A DNA stretch of 64,000 nucleotides from Streptococcus gordonii (GTDB lineage: Bacteria > Bacillota > Bacilli > Lactobacillales > Streptococcaceae), in assembly GCF_001553855.1 (NCBI RefSeq), contig NZ_LQWV01000004.1, positions 16,203 to 80,202 of the forward strand. Direction: 5' to 3'. Positions 9,902-22,873 of this stretch are shown here, in pieces. The notes under the pieces were generated by a model that saw nothing but the letters and a program-made list of their open reading frames with translations, was not told the DNA's origin and did not search any database. The translations under genes were made by a program, and so were the position numbers. Each line of letters opens with the position of its first letter. Position 1 is the first letter of the stretch.

Positions 9902-10696
9902 TCATTTACTAGATTGTATTTGAATCGTTAATTTATGCTTCCCATTCTTAGAGAAGCCATTTTCTTTTACTATTTTAAATCTTCCAAATCTACGGACACT
10001 AATCAAATCGTTTAATCCAACTAAATAACTGGGATTATCAATAATAGAATAGTTTACTTTCACGTGTTTCCCAAAAATCAACTGGGAGGCATCACTCCGA
10101 GATAGTTTAAAGCTACTAGCAACCAATTTATCCAATCTCATACTCGAAGCAAGAATCTCTTTAGAAACCTGAGCCTCTTGCACTCGTAAAAGCCTCTCAA
10201 AGCTAACTTCTTTTAGTTTAACAGGAGTTTTAGCAATTTTAGAGACATGATCTATAAAAAATTGAGTAAATCTTTTATCTACTAGAACTTGAGCCCTATC
10301 CTTTTCCACCAGAATATCACCAAAAGTCCGACGATCCAATCCTAATCGGTTCATCAAAGTCCCAAAGATTTGAGAATGATTTAGTTGCTGAAATTTACTA
10401 GGATAGACTATTTCAAGCAAGGTCAAATCAAAATCTTCTTTATCTAATTGGTAATAGGAAGGTGCAATTATTACCCTGACCCATTCACTAGGAAAATAGT
10501 CACTACTGACAAAAGTTTGTAATTGATATTTGTTTGCAAGACTTTCAAGAATTTTAGCCTGATGCGGATTAATAAAAGACGTAACCTCTAGGCTGTAAGT
10601 ATCCTCAACCCGCTGAATCAATTCCAAACTTTTATCTAGGAAAGCATGATCTTCCGTAGAATAGTGTTGAAAGATTTCTTTATGTTCCCTTGTCAT
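9902..10696 (-). CDS. ylmH: YlmH, S4-domain RNA-binding protein
   Basis: The start is taken at the ATG of 10696, which overlaps the yggT stop as ATGA, giving 264 residues. A GTG 33 bases further upstream would lengthen it but lies inside yggT. The S4 RNA-binding domain is visible near the C terminus (LDKLVASSFKLSRSDASQLI). YlmH proteins bind ribosome-linked RNA and have been tied to rescue of stalled nascent chains. The gene belongs to the ylm division-associated set (yggS, sepF, yggT, ylmH, divIVA) and is translationally coupled to yggT. Confidence 0.9.
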   Translation of the reverse strand: MTREHKEIFQHYSTEDHAFLDKSLELIQRVEDTYSLEVTSFINPHQAKILESLANKYQLQTFVSSDYFPSEWVRVIIAPSYYQLDKEDFDLTLLEIVYPSKFQQLNHSQIFGTLMNRLGLDRRTFGDILVEKDRAQVLVDKRFTQFFIDHVSKIAKTPVKLKEVSFERLLRVQEAQVSKEILASSMRLDKLVASSFKLSRSDASQLIFGKHVKVNYSIIDNPSYLVGLNDLISVRRFGRFKIVKENGFSKNGKHKLTIQIQSSK

Positions 10697-10959
10697 GCAA
10701 GTACCGAGAGCAAAATCTGAACAAGCCACTGACTACCGAAATGGATACAGAGTAAAGCAACATAAACTGTCCAATCCAAACCAGCAAACTGAAGTGGCAG
10801 ACGACGGAAAGGCTTCAAGATAGATTCTGAAATTCTTAGAACGAGTTGTCCTAAAGATGTCTGATAAGCACCAGGGAACCATGACATAAGAGCATATGCA
10901 ACAAGAATCAGCGAAAGAATTCTCGCTGATAATAAGATAAAGTTTATAATAAATAACAT
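10693..10959 (-). CDS. YggT/YlmG-family membrane protein
   Basis: The 88-residue protein has two hydrophobic helices (about 4-26 and 65-85) joined by a short loop with the family pattern RISESILKPFRRLPLQ. YggT proteins are small inner-membrane proteins linked to division and osmotic stress, with no known enzyme activity. One base separates it from sepF, and it overlaps ylmH by the ATGA quartet. Confidence 0.88.
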   Translation of the reverse strand: MLFIINFILLSARILSLILVAYALMSWFPGAYQTSLGQLVLRISESILKPFRRLPLQFAGLDWTVYVALLCIHFGSQWLVQILLSVLA

Positions 10960-10960
10960 C

Positions 10961-11530
10961 TTATCTGCGCTTCATGTCAAAATCAAATTCACTATGTACA
11001 CCATCAGGCAATTTAATATCCTCGATATTCACGACGACATTTACTGGAGTCAAGAGGTACATGGTGCCAGAAACTCTTCTGAGATTCCCCATCAGGACTT
11101 GCTTAGCGCCATCCAAGTAATCAATACAGCGACGCGCTTGCACTTCTGTCATATATTGGAAATCAATCAAAACACTTTCATTTGCGAGAAGCAAATCTAC
11201 AATTGCAGGTGCATCTTCATATTTTTTAGGATAACGAACATCAATCGTTACTTTTTCTGAAGTCGCAACTGAATGGTTTTGAGCCAACTCTTGTTGACGA
11301 GCATGCAAACGTGTAATATTCTCATTAGATGACGGCGTATTAGTCACATGTTGAGACGAGCTAGACACTAAACGAGGCTGTTTAATATCTCTAACCGGTT
11401 CCTGCTGAGCAGGACGTGAATTAGATGGCTTTACTGCTTGTTGCTGGACTCTTGATTCTGCAACCTGTACGTCATCTCCGTCTTCTGTAAAATATTCTAT
11501 AAATTTATCGAATCTATCTTTTAATGACAT
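10961..11530 (-). CDS. sepF: Cell-division protein SepF
   Basis: The 189-residue protein has an N-terminal amphipathic membrane-binding helix ([14 protein letters not shown]), a Gln/Ser-rich linker (about 25-85), and the conserved SepF core (about 95-175, with [12 protein letters not shown] and [12 protein letters not shown]). SepF forms rings that align FtsZ filaments and tether them to the membrane with FtsA. It sits between yggS and yggT, as usual. Confidence 0.95.
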   Translation of the reverse strand: MSLKDRFDKFIEYFTEDGDDVQVAESRVQQQAVKPSNSRPAQQEPVRDIKQPRLVSSSSQHVTNTPSSNENITRLHARQQELAQNHSVATSEKVTIDVRYPKKYEDAPAIVDLLLANESVLIDFQYMTEVQARRCIDYLDGAKQVLMGNLRRVSGTMYLLTPVNVVVNIEDIKLPDGVHSEFDFDMKRR

Positions 11531-11539
11531 GGTTCTTCC

Positions 11540-12211
11540 CTATTTAAAAAATGATGTCCCTATTCTCACAAATGTTGACCCGTTAGCAATTGCAGTTGCA
11601 AAATCTCGACTCATTCCCATACTGATCTCAGAAAAGGGCATATTAGTTATTTGTTTATTTTGTAATTTTTTCTGAAGTTCGTGGGTCGCTTGGAATATTT
11701 TTTCTAAGTCTTCTTCTCCAGCGTCTATGGGAGCCATAGTCATAATCCCCACTATTTCGATATGTTCAAGTTTTTCTAAAGCAGGTAAAACAGCTTCTAT
11801 CTCATTCACCGCAAAACCATGCTTGCTTTCTTCACCAGACACATTGACTTGCAAGAAGCATTTAATAGTATGTTCTGCTCGCTTTTCAATTTCCTCGGCT
11901 AGTTTTAGGGAATCCAAAGCATGGAAATAATCAACATAGTTAATAACTTCCTTAACTTTTCTACGCTGAAGCGTTCCTATTAAATGCCAAGTCAACTCCT
12001 CATCCTTTAAATACTGGTACTTTTCTAAGAATTTATCCACTCGGTTTTCACCGATTTGTTTTACTCCTGTTTTTACCAGCTCTTTAGCAGTAGAGCTGTC
12101 AACATACTTGGTGACAGCTACAATACTTACTGAATTTTCAGGACGATTTGCCTTTCGAGTAGCTTCAGCTACTGCTACAAAAACTTGATCCTTATTTTTT
12201 TGTAAATCCAT
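11540..12211 (-). CDS. YggS/PLPBP-family PLP-binding protein
   Basis: The 223-residue single-domain TIM-barrel protein binds pyridoxal phosphate through the lysine in VAVTKYV (about residue 34). IGENRVDKFLEKY and the C-terminal MGMSRDFATAI phosphate-binding motif are present. The family has no catalysed reaction but keeps vitamin B6 and amino-acid pools in balance. It lies 2 bases after ftsZ, matching the ylmE position in the Gram-positive division cluster. Confidence 0.92.
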   Translation of the reverse strand: MDLQKNKDQVFVAVAEATRKANRPENSVSIVAVTKYVDSSTAKELVKTGVKQIGENRVDKFLEKYQYLKDEELTWHLIGTLQRRKVKEVINYVDYFHALDSLKLAEEIEKRAEHTIKCFLQVNVSGEESKHGFAVNEIEAVLPALEKLEHIEIVGIMTMAPIDAGEEDLEKIFQATHELQKKLQNKQITNMPFSEISMGMSRDFATAIANGSTFVRIGTSFFK

Positions 12212-12213
12212 TT

Positions 12214-14869
<2,656 letters not shown>

Positions 14870-14942
14870 TACATCATTCCTCTCTATCATTCGAGTTTCC
14901 TACTTTATCGACAACTCTAAAAAATACAGTTATCCATTGCCT

Positions 14943-14951
14943 ATTATAACA
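14943..14951 (-). promoter_or_regulatory. Extended -10 promoter of ftsA
   Basis: On the minus strand the sequence reads TGTTATAAT, an extended -10 with no good -35 box, about 73 bases before the ftsA start. It would let ftsAZ be made independently of murD-murG-divIB. Confidence 0.6.
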
Positions 14952-14989
14952 CAAAAATAGCAAAAGTGGAGAGTTTTTCTTCGTTTTCT

Positions 14990-16198
14990 TTAGTTATTTG
15001 TTTCGTCAGTAACATCTGACGGAGCCACCTCTGTTTCACTTGGCACAGTTTCTTCAGAACTTTCTTCTTTTTCTTGTTCTTGATCTTGTTCTTCTTTTTG
15101 TACTAGACTGGCAGAATAGCTAAAGATTCCCGCTTCCATATCCACAATACTAGGTTCTGTCAACAATGGATGCACACGACTGTAGTATGGCAATTTCTTA
15201 TGAATATCTGAGAGAGGGACAATAATCTTATGCTCATCTCTCATTGTTAAAGTTAATAAATCTTTTGTAGCCTTACTTGGAGTCAAGTCAACAGTTTGAA
15301 TTTCATTCTTGATACTATCCGGTACATCTGATAATTCTTGCACAAGTTTCTTAACCTTAGCTTTATCAGATAGATTAAGGCGCATGTAATTTTCAGGCAA
15401 AGCTTCTTTCTTCACCGGCTGATTAATCACTGTTCCATTGCTAATGACTGGATAGATATTCCCAGTAGAAGCTTCATAGGCTAGAATCTTATATTCTGTA
15501 ACTTGGATTTTGAATGTAATTGGGAACTGATATGAAATTTCAGCCTTTTCGATCCAAGAATTCGCTTTTTTCAAGTTGTTAGCATACTGATTACGATTTA
15601 AAAAAGTTGTTAAAGTGTAGTCTCTGCTATCAATTTGAGTAGCTTTGATAATTTCATCTTGGCTTACTCGTTCATTCCCTGTAACAACTATATTTTTAAG
15701 ACTACCTAAAGGAGTAATAAAGTAGAGTGACAGAAGAATCAAGAGAGAGCTGATGACCAGAACTGGTAGAGCCCTGTATAGATGAATTCTTTCGATTCTA
15801 GGTTTATCTGGCTTAGATTCTTTTTCTATTCCTACATCAGCTTGACCAATAAAATTTTCAGTTCGATCTTCTGAATCATCACTTGATTCTTCGGTGTTTT
15901 CTTTATCAGACTCTTCATCGTCTTCTGAGGGTTCTTCTACCTCTTCTGACTCTTCAGGCTCAGTCACCTCATCGTCATCTGAATCTTGATCTTGAACTTC
16001 TTTTTCTTCTTCACTACTATCTGTTTCGTTTGTTTCAGTAGACTCTGAAGTTTCAAAAGTCTCATCGTTACGCTCTTCTTCATCAGTTTCAGAGGCTTTT
16101 TCTTGAGATTTTTTTTCTAAGTACTCCTGATGACGCTTTTGCCATGCAGATAAATATTTTTGGAGTTCTTTTTGGTCACCTTTATCTTTTGTCGTCAT
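14990..16198 (-). CDS. divIB: Cell-division protein DivIB (FtsQ)
   Basis: The 402-residue bitopic membrane protein is part of the DivIB-DivIC-FtsL complex that controls septal wall synthesis. A long acidic Glu/Asp/Ser-rich cytoplasmic tail (about 30-130) precedes one membrane helix (about 147-168). A POTRA domain begins at [16 protein letters not shown], followed by the beta domain and a Glu-rich C-terminal tail. It overlaps murG by 4 bases. The highly charged tails are typical of streptococcal DivIB. Confidence 0.95.
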   Translation of the reverse strand: MTTKDKGDQKELQKYLSAWQKRHQEYLEKKSQEKASETDEEERNDETFETSESTETNETDSSEEEKEVQDQDSDDDEVTEPEESEEVEEPSEDDEESDKENTEESSDDSEDRTENFIGQADVGIEKESKPDKPRIERIHLYRALPVLVISSLLILLSLYFITPLGSLKNIVVTGNERVSQDEIIKATQIDSRDYTLTTFLNRNQYANNLKKANSWIEKAEISYQFPITFKIQVTEYKILAYEASTGNIYPVISNGTVINQPVKKEALPENYMRLNLSDKAKVKKLVQELSDVPDSIKNEIQTVDLTPSKATKDLLTLTMRDEHKIIVPLSDIHKKLPYYSRVHPLLTEPSIVDMEAGIFSYSASLVQKEEQDQEQEKEESSEETVPSETEVAPSDVTDETNN

Positions 16199-17265
16199 TT
16201 TTTCCCTTTGTTAATATCATTCTTCAATACAGCATAAAAATCTTCTACTGACTTGATTTCATGAGAATTTTTCATCGCTTGATAATATGATTCTTTATCC
16301 CTTAGAACCTGCTCCACAGAAGCTTCCAGCCCTTCTAAAGTTAGCTGCTTTTCTTCCAGCTTCACAGCATAGCCTTTTTTCACAAAATAATCCGCATTTT
16401 CAATCTGATCGCCGCGGCTGGCCTCGCGTCCTAAAGGAACGATGATATGCAACTTAGCCATAGCCAAGAGCTCAAAGATAGTATTAGATCCGCCGCGAGT
16501 CACCACTACATCTGCCAAGTCCATCAAAGGCTGGTAGAGGTCAGTCACATAGGCTCTGCGAAAGAGACGGTCAGACAAAACATCCAAACTTGCATCGCCT
16601 GTCAGATTGATGATGTTATAATGCTCGGTCAGTGCAGCTTGATTCTGGCTGACAAAGTCATTAAAGACCTTAGCACCTGCAGAACCACCGACAAAAAGCA
16701 GGGTTGGCAGTTCCTTATCAAAATACTGACGAATTTCTTCTAGTTCCTGCGGTGGGACTGACTCTTGACTGCCGACCTTGGTTACAGCTCCGACATGTTC
16801 AATCTTAGTCAGACTGGAAGGTTGCTCAAAGGTCGCATACATCTTGGTCGCACACTTATAGGCGATTTTATTAGCCAAGCCAATGGATAGATCCGACTCA
16901 TGAACATAGACGGGCACCCCAGACAGCCGAGCTGCAATCACAGGCGGAACAGATACAAAGCCTCCCTTAGAAAAGAGCGCCTGAGGCCGAACCTTAAGCA
17001 TAATGCCCAGCGACTGGAAAATGCCCCAGACGACCTTAAAGCCATCCAGCAGATTCCGCCACGAAAAGTAGCGGCGAAGCTTGCCCGTAGCTACCGAATG
17101 GAAGGTCACGTCCAATCCAGACTTTTGGATTTCTTGATACTCAATACCATGCTTATCGCCAATATAATGAACCTGCCAGCCTTCTTTGATAAATTTCGGA
17201 ATCAGGAGAAGGTTGAGGGTTACATGCCCAACCGTTCCTCCACCTGTAAATATAATCTTTTTCAT
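16195..17265 (-). CDS. murG: UDP-GlcNAc:lipid I N-acetylglucosaminyltransferase MurG
   Basis: The 356-residue enzyme acts on the inner face of the membrane and turns lipid I into lipid II. The N-terminal glycine loop [13 protein letters not shown] binds the lipid diphosphate. The C-terminal half holds the GT-B nucleotide-sugar site ([16 protein letters not shown]). It lies one base after murD and overlaps divIB, so the three wall and division genes are one unit. Confidence 0.97.
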   Translation of the reverse strand: MKKIIFTGGGTVGHVTLNLLLIPKFIKEGWQVHYIGDKHGIEYQEIQKSGLDVTFHSVATGKLRRYFSWRNLLDGFKVVWGIFQSLGIMLKVRPQALFSKGGFVSVPPVIAARLSGVPVYVHESDLSIGLANKIAYKCATKMYATFEQPSSLTKIEHVGAVTKVGSQESVPPQELEEIRQYFDKELPTLLFVGGSAGAKVFNDFVSQNQAALTEHYNIINLTGDASLDVLSDRLFRRAYVTDLYQPLMDLADVVVTRGGSNTIFELLAMAKLHIIVPLGREASRGDQIENADYFVKKGYAVKLEEKQLTLEGLEASVEQVLRDKESYYQAMKNSHEIKSVEDFYAVLKNDINKGKK

Positions 17266-17266
17266 T

Positions 17267-18619
17267 TTAACCTTTTAATTCTTCAAATGCAGCGAGAAAT
17301 TCATCGCCTCGAACTTCAAAATTACTATACATATCCCAGCTGGCGTTGGCAGGACTGAGCAAGACAATATCTCCTGGCTCTGCTAGAGCAAAAGCCTTAT
17401 GAGCTGCATCCCGGACATCAATCGCATCCAGATAAGAAACACCAGCCTGATCAGCTGCCCTCTTTACACGCGGAGCTGATTGTCCTAAGATGACCATTTT
17501 CTTGAGTCCTTTGAGGTCAGGCACCAATTCGTCAAATTCGTTGCCCCGATCCAAGCCACCTGCTATCAGAATCACCTTGCTATTATCAAAGCCAGATAGA
17601 GCTTTCTGTGTCGCCAAGATATTGGTAGACTTGCTGTCATTGTAAAAGGAAACGTCATTTACACGTCCCACATACTGGAGACGGTGCTTCACACCACCAA
17701 AAGCAGACAAGACTTCTTTGATCGTCTGATTGTCAATGCCACGCAGTTTGGCCACAGCAATCGTAGCCAGAGCATTTTCGACATTATGACTGCCAGGAAC
17801 ACCGATTTCAGCCACCTTCATAATCGCTTCTCCACGGAAGGTCAAGACATCACCATCAAGATAGGCACCATCCACCTTTTCAGTTGTTGCATAGGGAACG
17901 ACAGTAGCCTGAGTCTGGCTAGCCATTTCCTTGGCCCAGTTTTGATTGAAATTCAAAACCAAATAATCATCAGCAGTCATGTTTTTCTGGATATTCCACT
18001 TGGCAGCTGCATATTCCTCAAAAGATCCATGATAATCTATATGAGTTGGTATGAGATTAGTGATCACAGCAATTTGTGGATGAAAAACCTCAATCCCCAT
18101 CAATTGGAAGGAAGACAATTCCATGACCAGTGTATCCTTGCTGCTGGCTGTTTGGGCTACCTGGCTGGCTGGAAAGCCGATATTTCCTGACAAGAGACCA
18201 TTCTGACCTCCAGCCGTCAAGACTTGCGCAATCATGGTTGTAGTCGTCGTTTTACCATTTGAACCCGTAATACCAATAATCGGTGCTTCAGAAATCAGAT
18301 AAGCCAGCTCAACTTCAGTAATGACTGGAATCTTCTTCTCCAGAGCTCGAACAACCATGGCATTGTCATAAGGAATACCTGGATTTTTAACCATCAATTC
18401 AAAGTTTTCATCCAGCAACTCCAGAGGATGTCCTCCTGTCACTACTTTAATACCTTCTTCTAGCAAGGATTGGGCAGCAGGATTTTCCTCGAAAGGCTTA
18501 CCGTCATTAACTGTTACAATGGCTCCTAATTTATCTAAAAGTCGAGCAGCAGATTCACCTGACTTAGCCAAACCTAAAACCAAGACTTTCTTGTTAGCAA
18601 AACTGGCTATATTTTTCAT
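17267..18619 (-). CDS. murD: UDP-N-acetylmuramoyl-L-alanine:D-glutamate ligase MurD
   Basis: The 450-residue cytosolic ATP-dependent ligase adds D-glutamate to the peptidoglycan precursor. The Mur ligase P-loop [12 protein letters not shown] is near residue 115-126. NDSKSTN and the C-terminal [18 protein letters not shown] are further family signatures. It is the first gene of the murD-murG-divIB unit. A TAAAAT box lies about 35-40 bases upstream on the minus strand. Confidence 0.97.
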   Translation of the reverse strand: MKNIASFANKKVLVLGLAKSGESAARLLDKLGAIVTVNDGKPFEENPAAQSLLEEGIKVVTGGHPLELLDENFELMVKNPGIPYDNAMVVRALEKKIPVITEVELAYLISEAPIIGITGSNGKTTTTTMIAQVLTAGGQNGLLSGNIGFPASQVAQTASSKDTLVMELSSFQLMGIEVFHPQIAVITNLIPTHIDYHGSFEEYAAAKWNIQKNMTADDYLVLNFNQNWAKEMASQTQATVVPYATTEKVDGAYLDGDVLTFRGEAIMKVAEIGVPGSHNVENALATIAVAKLRGIDNQTIKEVLSAFGGVKHRLQYVGRVNDVSFYNDSKSTNILATQKALSGFDNSKVILIAGGLDRGNEFDELVPDLKGLKKMVILGQSAPRVKRAADQAGVSYLDAIDVRDAAHKAFALAEPGDIVLLSPANASWDMYSNFEVRGDEFLAAFEELKG

Positions 18620-18863
18620 AAAAAACCTCTTTAATTGTACTTCATTCTATTTTACCCTTTTTTAAAGAAATAAAAAAGTCATAGATGCGCTTTATTTACC
18701 TCTGTTGTTAACTTGTGAAAAAAATGTGATATTTTTTCTGATTTGCAATGATTTGTAATAGAACCCTAAAAGTTATAAGAGTCCTTTCCTTCGAGTCTTT
18801 TCATTTTGTAATCTATAAAAAAAGGCCTAGAACTAAAGCGAATTTTAGTTCTCAAGCCAATTT
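18620..18863. other. Intergenic region between murD and the DUF3165 gene
   Basis: The 244 AT-rich bases hold the likely murD promoter (GGGTAAAATAG on the minus strand near 18650) and the terminator of the DUF3165 gene. No open frame or structured RNA beyond that is evident. Confidence 0.6.
18815..18852 (-). terminator. Terminator of the typA-DUF3165 unit
   Basis: On the minus strand a 9-bp stem AGAACTAAA/TTTAGTTCT is followed by AGGCC and seven T residues. Confidence 0.75.
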
Positions 18864-19142
18864 TTAATCTCTTCTTTTATCGCCTAAAAAATCAAATAAA
18901 CCAGGTTTCTTATCTAATCGAGCAATGTCGCGTAAGGCAAAATAAGCCAAAATAAGCATAGCAGCCCCGACAAATAACTCTCCTGGCATTTGAAAAATCC
19001 TAAACGCTGCTAATACCAAGAGAATGATAAACAAAACCAAGACTAATACAACTGATAAGACATTAAAGGTTCCTTTAATGCTCTGAGGAGCAGCAAAAAG
19101 GTAATATAAGAGTATCAAAATTCCAATTATTAAATAAACCAT
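18864..19142 (-). CDS. DUF3165 family membrane protein
   Basis: The 92-residue protein has three hydrophobic segments (about 2-18, 27-48 and 54-70) and a short charged C-terminal tail ending in GDKRRD. It matches a small streptococcal membrane family of unknown function (DUF3165). It lies 23 bases downstream of typA and upstream of murD, a place that looks conserved in streptococci. No function can be deduced. Confidence 0.75.
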   Translation of the reverse strand: MVYLIIGILILLYYLFAAPQSIKGTFNVLSVVLVLVLFIILLVLAAFRIFQMPGELFVGAAMLILAYFALRDIARLDKKPGLFDFLGDKRRD

Positions 19143-19165
19143 CTTGCTACTCCTTTTCCTTTTAC

Positions 19166-21013
19166 TTATTCAGCTGCAGCTGATTTTTTCTTTTTGTTGG
19201 CTTTCTCACGCTCTGCCTTGTTGAGAATTTGCTTACGCAAACGGATAGACTCAGGCGTTACTTCCATGTACTCATCGTCGTTCAAGAACTCAAGCGACTC
19301 TTCAAGGGTCAAGATACGAGGTGTCTTGATAACAGCTGTTTGGTCCTTGGTAGCTGAACGAACGTTGGTCATTTGTTTAGCCTTAGTGATGTTAACTGTC
19401 AAGTCGTTTTCACGAGAGTTTTCACCGATGATCATTCCTTCGTAAACCTCAGTACCTGGGTTAACAAAGATAGTACCACGTTCTTCGATAGACATGATAG
19501 AGTATGTTGTAGCCTTACCAGCATCGATAGAAACGAGGGCACCACGATGGCGACCACCAATTTCACCAGGAATCACTGGCAGATATTGATCAAAGGTATG
19601 GTTCATAATTCCATAACCGCGAGTCATAGATAAGAACTCAGTAGAGTAACCAATCAAACCACGGGCAGGAACCAAGAAGACCAAACGAGTCTGTCCATTT
19701 CCTGTAGCCACCATGTCTAGCATTTCACCCTTACGTTCTGAAAGGCTTTGGATGACAGAACCTTGGTATTCTTCTGGAGTATCGATTTGGACTCGTTCAA
19801 ATGGTTCGCACTTAACGCCATCAATCTCTTTTACGATAACTTCTGGACGAGATACTTGCAGTTCATACCCCTCACGGCGCATGGTTTCGATAAGGATTGA
19901 CAAGTGCAACTCTCCACGTCCTGAAACAGTCCATTTATCTGGTGAGTCCGTTGGGTCAACACGAAGGGATACGTCTGTTTGCAGTTCTGCTTGCAAGCGT
20001 TCTTCCACCTTACGAGAGGTTACCCATTTTCCTTCACGACCTGCAAATGGTGAGTTGTTTACCAAGAAGGTCATTTGAAGGGTTGGCTCATCGATGTGAA
20101 GGATTGGAAGAGGTTCAACGGCATCTGTTGGAGTAATGGTTTCACCAACAAAGATATCTTCCATACCTGAAACGGCAATCAAGTCACCTGCTTTTGCTTC
20201 TTGGATTTCACGACGCTCCAAACCAAAGAAACCAAAGAGTTTTGTGACACGGAAGTTTTTCGTTGTGCCATCTAGCTTAGAAAGGGTAACTTGGTCCCCA
20301 ACTTTCACACTACCACGGAAGACACGTCCAATACCGATACGTCCAACGAAGTCATTATAGTCCAAAAGTGACACTTGGAACTGCAAAGGCTCATCTGAGT
20401 TGTCTACTGGAGCAGGGATATGGTCGATGATGGTATCAAAGATTGGTGCCATTGTTTTTTCTTGATCAGCAGGATCGTCTGAAAGTGACGATGTTCCGTT
20501 GATCGCTGAAGCATAAACAACTGGGAAATCAAGCTGGTCGTCATCTGCACCAAGCTCAATGAAGAGTTCCAAGACTTCGTCTACTACTTCTGCTGGACGA
20601 GCTGATGGTTTGTCGATTTTGTTAACAACCACGATTGGGACAAGATCTTGTTCCAAGGCTTTTTTCAATACGAAACGAGTTTGTGGCATGGTTCCTTCGT
20701 AGGCATCTACGACCAAAACAACCCCGTCAACCATTTTCATGATACGCTCAACTTCTCCACCGAAGTCCGCGTGTCCTGGTGTGTCCATGATGTTGATACG
20801 AGTTCCATTGTAAGCAACGGCTGTATTTTTAGCAAGAATAGTAATTCCGCGCTCTTTTTCGATATCGTTTGAGTCCATCGCACGCTCTGCCAATTCAGTA
20901 CGTGCATCAAGAGTTTCAGATTGTTTTAATAATTCGTCAACGAGGGTTGTTTTACCGTGGTCAACGTGGGCGATAATAGCGATATTCCGAATATCTTCTC
21001 TTAATTTTGTCAT
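19166..21013 (-). CDS. typA: Translational GTPase TypA/BipA
   Basis: The 615-residue ribosome-associated GTPase is related to EF-G and LepA. The G1 loop [15 protein letters not shown] (14-28), G3 [12 protein letters not shown] and G4 NKIDKPSA are all present, followed by the EF-G-like domains and the BipA-specific C-terminal domain. It helps assemble the large ribosomal subunit and is important under stress and cold. An extended -10 (TGGTATAAT, minus strand, at 21055-21063) drives it. Confidence 0.97.
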   Translation of the reverse strand: MTKLREDIRNIAIIAHVDHGKTTLVDELLKQSETLDARTELAERAMDSNDIEKERGITILAKNTAVAYNGTRINIMDTPGHADFGGEVERIMKMVDGVVLVVDAYEGTMPQTRFVLKKALEQDLVPIVVVNKIDKPSARPAEVVDEVLELFIELGADDDQLDFPVVYASAINGTSSLSDDPADQEKTMAPIFDTIIDHIPAPVDNSDEPLQFQVSLLDYNDFVGRIGIGRVFRGSVKVGDQVTLSKLDGTTKNFRVTKLFGFFGLERREIQEAKAGDLIAVSGMEDIFVGETITPTDAVEPLPILHIDEPTLQMTFLVNNSPFAGREGKWVTSRKVEERLQAELQTDVSLRVDPTDSPDKWTVSGRGELHLSILIETMRREGYELQVSRPEVIVKEIDGVKCEPFERVQIDTPEEYQGSVIQSLSERKGEMLDMVATGNGQTRLVFLVPARGLIGYSTEFLSMTRGYGIMNHTFDQYLPVIPGEIGGRHRGALVSIDAGKATTYSIMSIEERGTIFVNPGTEVYEGMIIGENSRENDLTVNITKAKQMTNVRSATKDQTAVIKTPRILTLEESLEFLNDDEYMEVTPESIRLRKQILNKAEREKANKKKKSAAAE

Positions 21014-21054
21014 GATTGCCTCTATTACTTTAAATTTTTATTTCTAACTGAACA

Positions 21055-21063
21055 ATTATACCA
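21055..21063 (-). promoter_or_regulatory. Extended -10 promoter of typA
   Basis: The minus strand reads TGGTATAAT. No strong -35 is present. It is divergent from the rsuA promoter about 75 bases away. Confidence 0.6.
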
Positions 21064-21137
21064 CAGTCTAATTCAAAAATCACAGTTTAGCCAAGTGTAA
21101 ATGTTTTCATTGAAAAATCAGCCCTTCTCGCATCGAT

Positions 21138-21166
21138 TTGCATTTCTTACATTGAAAACTTATAAT
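21138..21166 (+). promoter_or_regulatory. rsuA promoter
   Basis: TTGCAT (21138-21143) and a perfect TATAAT (21161-21166) are 17 bases apart, 29 bases before the rsuA start. Confidence 0.8.
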
Positions 21167-21195
21167 TAAGCATAAGATTATTAAAAGGAAAAACT

Positions 21196-21921
21196 ATGCG
21201 ATTAGACCGTTTACTAGCTCAAGCATCAATTAGCCGAAAATCCATGAAACAGGCCTTGCTCCGAGGGGCTATTCTGGTTGATCAGAACCCCGCTAGAAGT
21301 CTTAGCCAAAATGTAGATACTGGTCTACAAGAAATCCTCCTCGATAAACAAAAGATTTCTGTTCCTGCTCATCGTTATTTTATGATGAATAAACCGCGAG
21401 GATATATAACAGCCAACTCCGATGCTAGTAAAGAAACAGTAATTGATCTGATTAAAAAGGAAGACTTTAGTGAGGAACTATACTCTATTGGTCGCTTAGA
21501 CAGGGATACGACTGGCCTCCTCTTAATTACTGATAACGGTCCTCTTGGCTTTCAACTACTTCACCCTCAATATCATGTAGATAAAACTTATTACGTCCAA
21601 GTTAACGGGCTTCTAAATAATCAGGCTATTGAAGCCTTCCAAGAAGGCGTTCGCTTCTTAGATGGCAAGGTTTGTAAGCCGGCTCAACTCATAATCCACT
21701 CTGCTACCCCTGTTTTGAGCACAGCTTCTGTAACTATCTCAGAGGGAAAATTTCACCAAGTGAAGAAAATGTTCCTAGCAATAGGAGTGAAAGTTACCTA
21801 TCTCAAAAGAACTCATTTTGGAGATTTTCAACTTGATCCCAATTTGGATGAGGGTGCCTATCGTTCCTTAAATCAAGATGAGCTAAAGCTTATCAAGAAC
21901 TATCTAGAACTAAGTCGATAG
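21196..21921 (+). CDS. RsuA-family 16S rRNA pseudouridine synthase
   Basis: The 241-residue enzyme has an N-terminal S4 RNA-binding domain (MRLDRLLAQASISRKSMKQA) and the RsuA/RluB catalytic loop GRLDRDTTGLLLITD with the catalytic aspartate near residue 102. It isomerises a uridine in rRNA. The streptococcal target is inferred from the family (16S U516 type). The gene is single, divergent from typA, with an AAAAGGA ribosome site and a strong terminator. Confidence 0.9.
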   Translation: MRLDRLLAQASISRKSMKQALLRGAILVDQNPARSLSQNVDTGLQEILLDKQKISVPAHRYFMMNKPRGYITANSDASKETVIDLIKKEDFSEELYSIGRLDRDTTGLLLITDNGPLGFQLLHPQYHVDKTYYVQVNGLLNNQAIEAFQEGVRFLDGKVCKPAQLIIHSATPVLSTASVTISEGKFHQVKKMFLAIGVKVTYLKRTHFGDFQLDPNLDEGAYRSLNQDELKLIKNYLELSR

Positions 21922-22040
21922 ATTATATTTTTCTAATTTCCACCTTTAATATTTGATCTCGCTTCTTGACCAACCAATTGAATCATAATCACCGATAGAC
22001 GAGTGGTTCATTTGTCTAGCACCTAAGGGAGCGAGACATA

Positions 22041-22073
22041 ATAAAAGGCACAGATTTTATCTGTGCCTTTTAT
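22041..22073 (+). terminator. Terminator between rsuA and the rhodanese gene
   Basis: A perfect 14-bp stem (22041-22054 with 22060-22073) has a five-base loop. The arms are A/T-rich at the base, so it works for both convergent genes. The preceding 120 bases hold no gene. Confidence 0.85.
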
Positions 22074-22095
22074 ATATAATATGTTTAAAGCTAAA

Positions 22096-22482
22096 TTAAC
22101 TTGTTTTAACTTTTCCCTTCCAACTATCCAGCCCATAAGACAGGATATAGATGTCAGAAAAACCATTTTTCTTTAAGAGTAGAGCTGCATTCATTACTCG
22201 TTGACCGCGAGCATTTTCATAAAGCAAGACTGGCTTATCTTTACGAAGTGCACCCAAATTTCCTTTTAACTGTGTTGAGGGAATGTTTCGAGCCCCCAAG
22301 ATATGCTTCCGATGAAAGTCAACAGGTTCCCGTAAATCCACAAGCTGACCTTGACGGATTAGGCTCGCAAATTCAGCATTTTCAACAACTTTTGCTGCTC
22401 GACGCAATCTAAAATAGTTAAAGCCCATCCAAGCCAGTATACCAGCCATAATCGCCATCAAAATCCAGGTCATTTCTTCCAT
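22096..22482 (-). CDS. Membrane-anchored rhodanese-fold protein lacking the active-site cysteine
   Basis: The 128-residue protein has one N-terminal membrane helix (about 5-24) and a rhodanese domain with LVDLREPVDFHRKHILGARN. In the active-site loop, where sulfurtransferases carry a Cys (C-R-S/T-G type), this protein reads LYENARGQRVM, so the catalytic Cys is absent. It is probably a binding rather than a sulfur-transfer protein. It overlaps yqgQ by 13 bases. In related streptococci a glucokinase gene lies between these two as far as I recall, but it is not here. Confidence 0.8.
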   Translation of the reverse strand: MEEMTWILMAIMAGILAWMGFNYFRLRRAAKVVENAEFASLIRQGQLVDLREPVDFHRKHILGARNIPSTQLKGNLGALRKDKPVLLYENARGQRVMNAALLLKKNGFSDIYILSYGLDSWKGKVKTS

Positions 22483-22694
22483 TCTCCATTCTTCTCGATA
22501 TATTTCAACTCTAACTGATGCTCACGGCGCAAGACTGCTTCAGCCTCTAAATATTCTAGTTTGCCCATCAAGCCCGCATCGTAAATTCGCTCTAGCTCAA
22601 TCTTCATCAGTTCTATATCATACAATCGCTTTCCCATATAGATTACGATGCCAAAACTTTTGAGAAATTGCTGAACATCATAAAGTGTTTTCAT
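22470..22694 (-). CDS. YqgQ family protein (DUF910)
   Basis: The 74-residue helical protein starting MKTLYDVQQFLKSFGI matches YqgQ (DUF910), a small three-helix protein with a proposed nucleic-acid-binding role. The ATG at 22694 is preferred because a longer in-frame start at 22730 lacks a ribosome site. It is usually next to a glucokinase gene. Here it runs directly into the rhodanese gene. Confidence 0.8.
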   Translation of the reverse strand: MKTLYDVQQFLKSFGIVIYMGKRLYDIELMKIELERIYDAGLMGKLEYLEAEAVLRREHQLELKYIEKNGEWKK

Positions 22695-22745
22695 GTGCCT
22701 TATTGTACCAGATTTTACACATATTTTCAAGATGGAAAAATAAAC

Positions 22746-22775
22746 AGAAAAAGCAGCTATGTCAGCTGCTTTTAA
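22746..22775 (-). terminator. dpr terminator
   Basis: A stem of nine or more bp (AAAGCAGCT with AGCTGCTTT) and a five-base loop is followed on the minus strand by TTTTTCTGTTT. Between it and the dpr stop the 100 bases hold a second, longer-looped inverted repeat (AAAATTCT/AGAATTTT) but no gene. Confidence 0.75.
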
Positions 22776-22873
22776 AAGAGGGGTGATAAAAAATATCTAT
22801 CATTCTAGGAATAAAATTCTATAGATAAGACTCTAATCATATTTAAGAATTTTATTTCTTCTTCAAACTTTTT

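Noticed and set aside
10697-10729. Longer ylmH start at a GTG
   Set aside because: It lies inside yggT. The ATGA overlap at 10693-10696 is the better coupled start.
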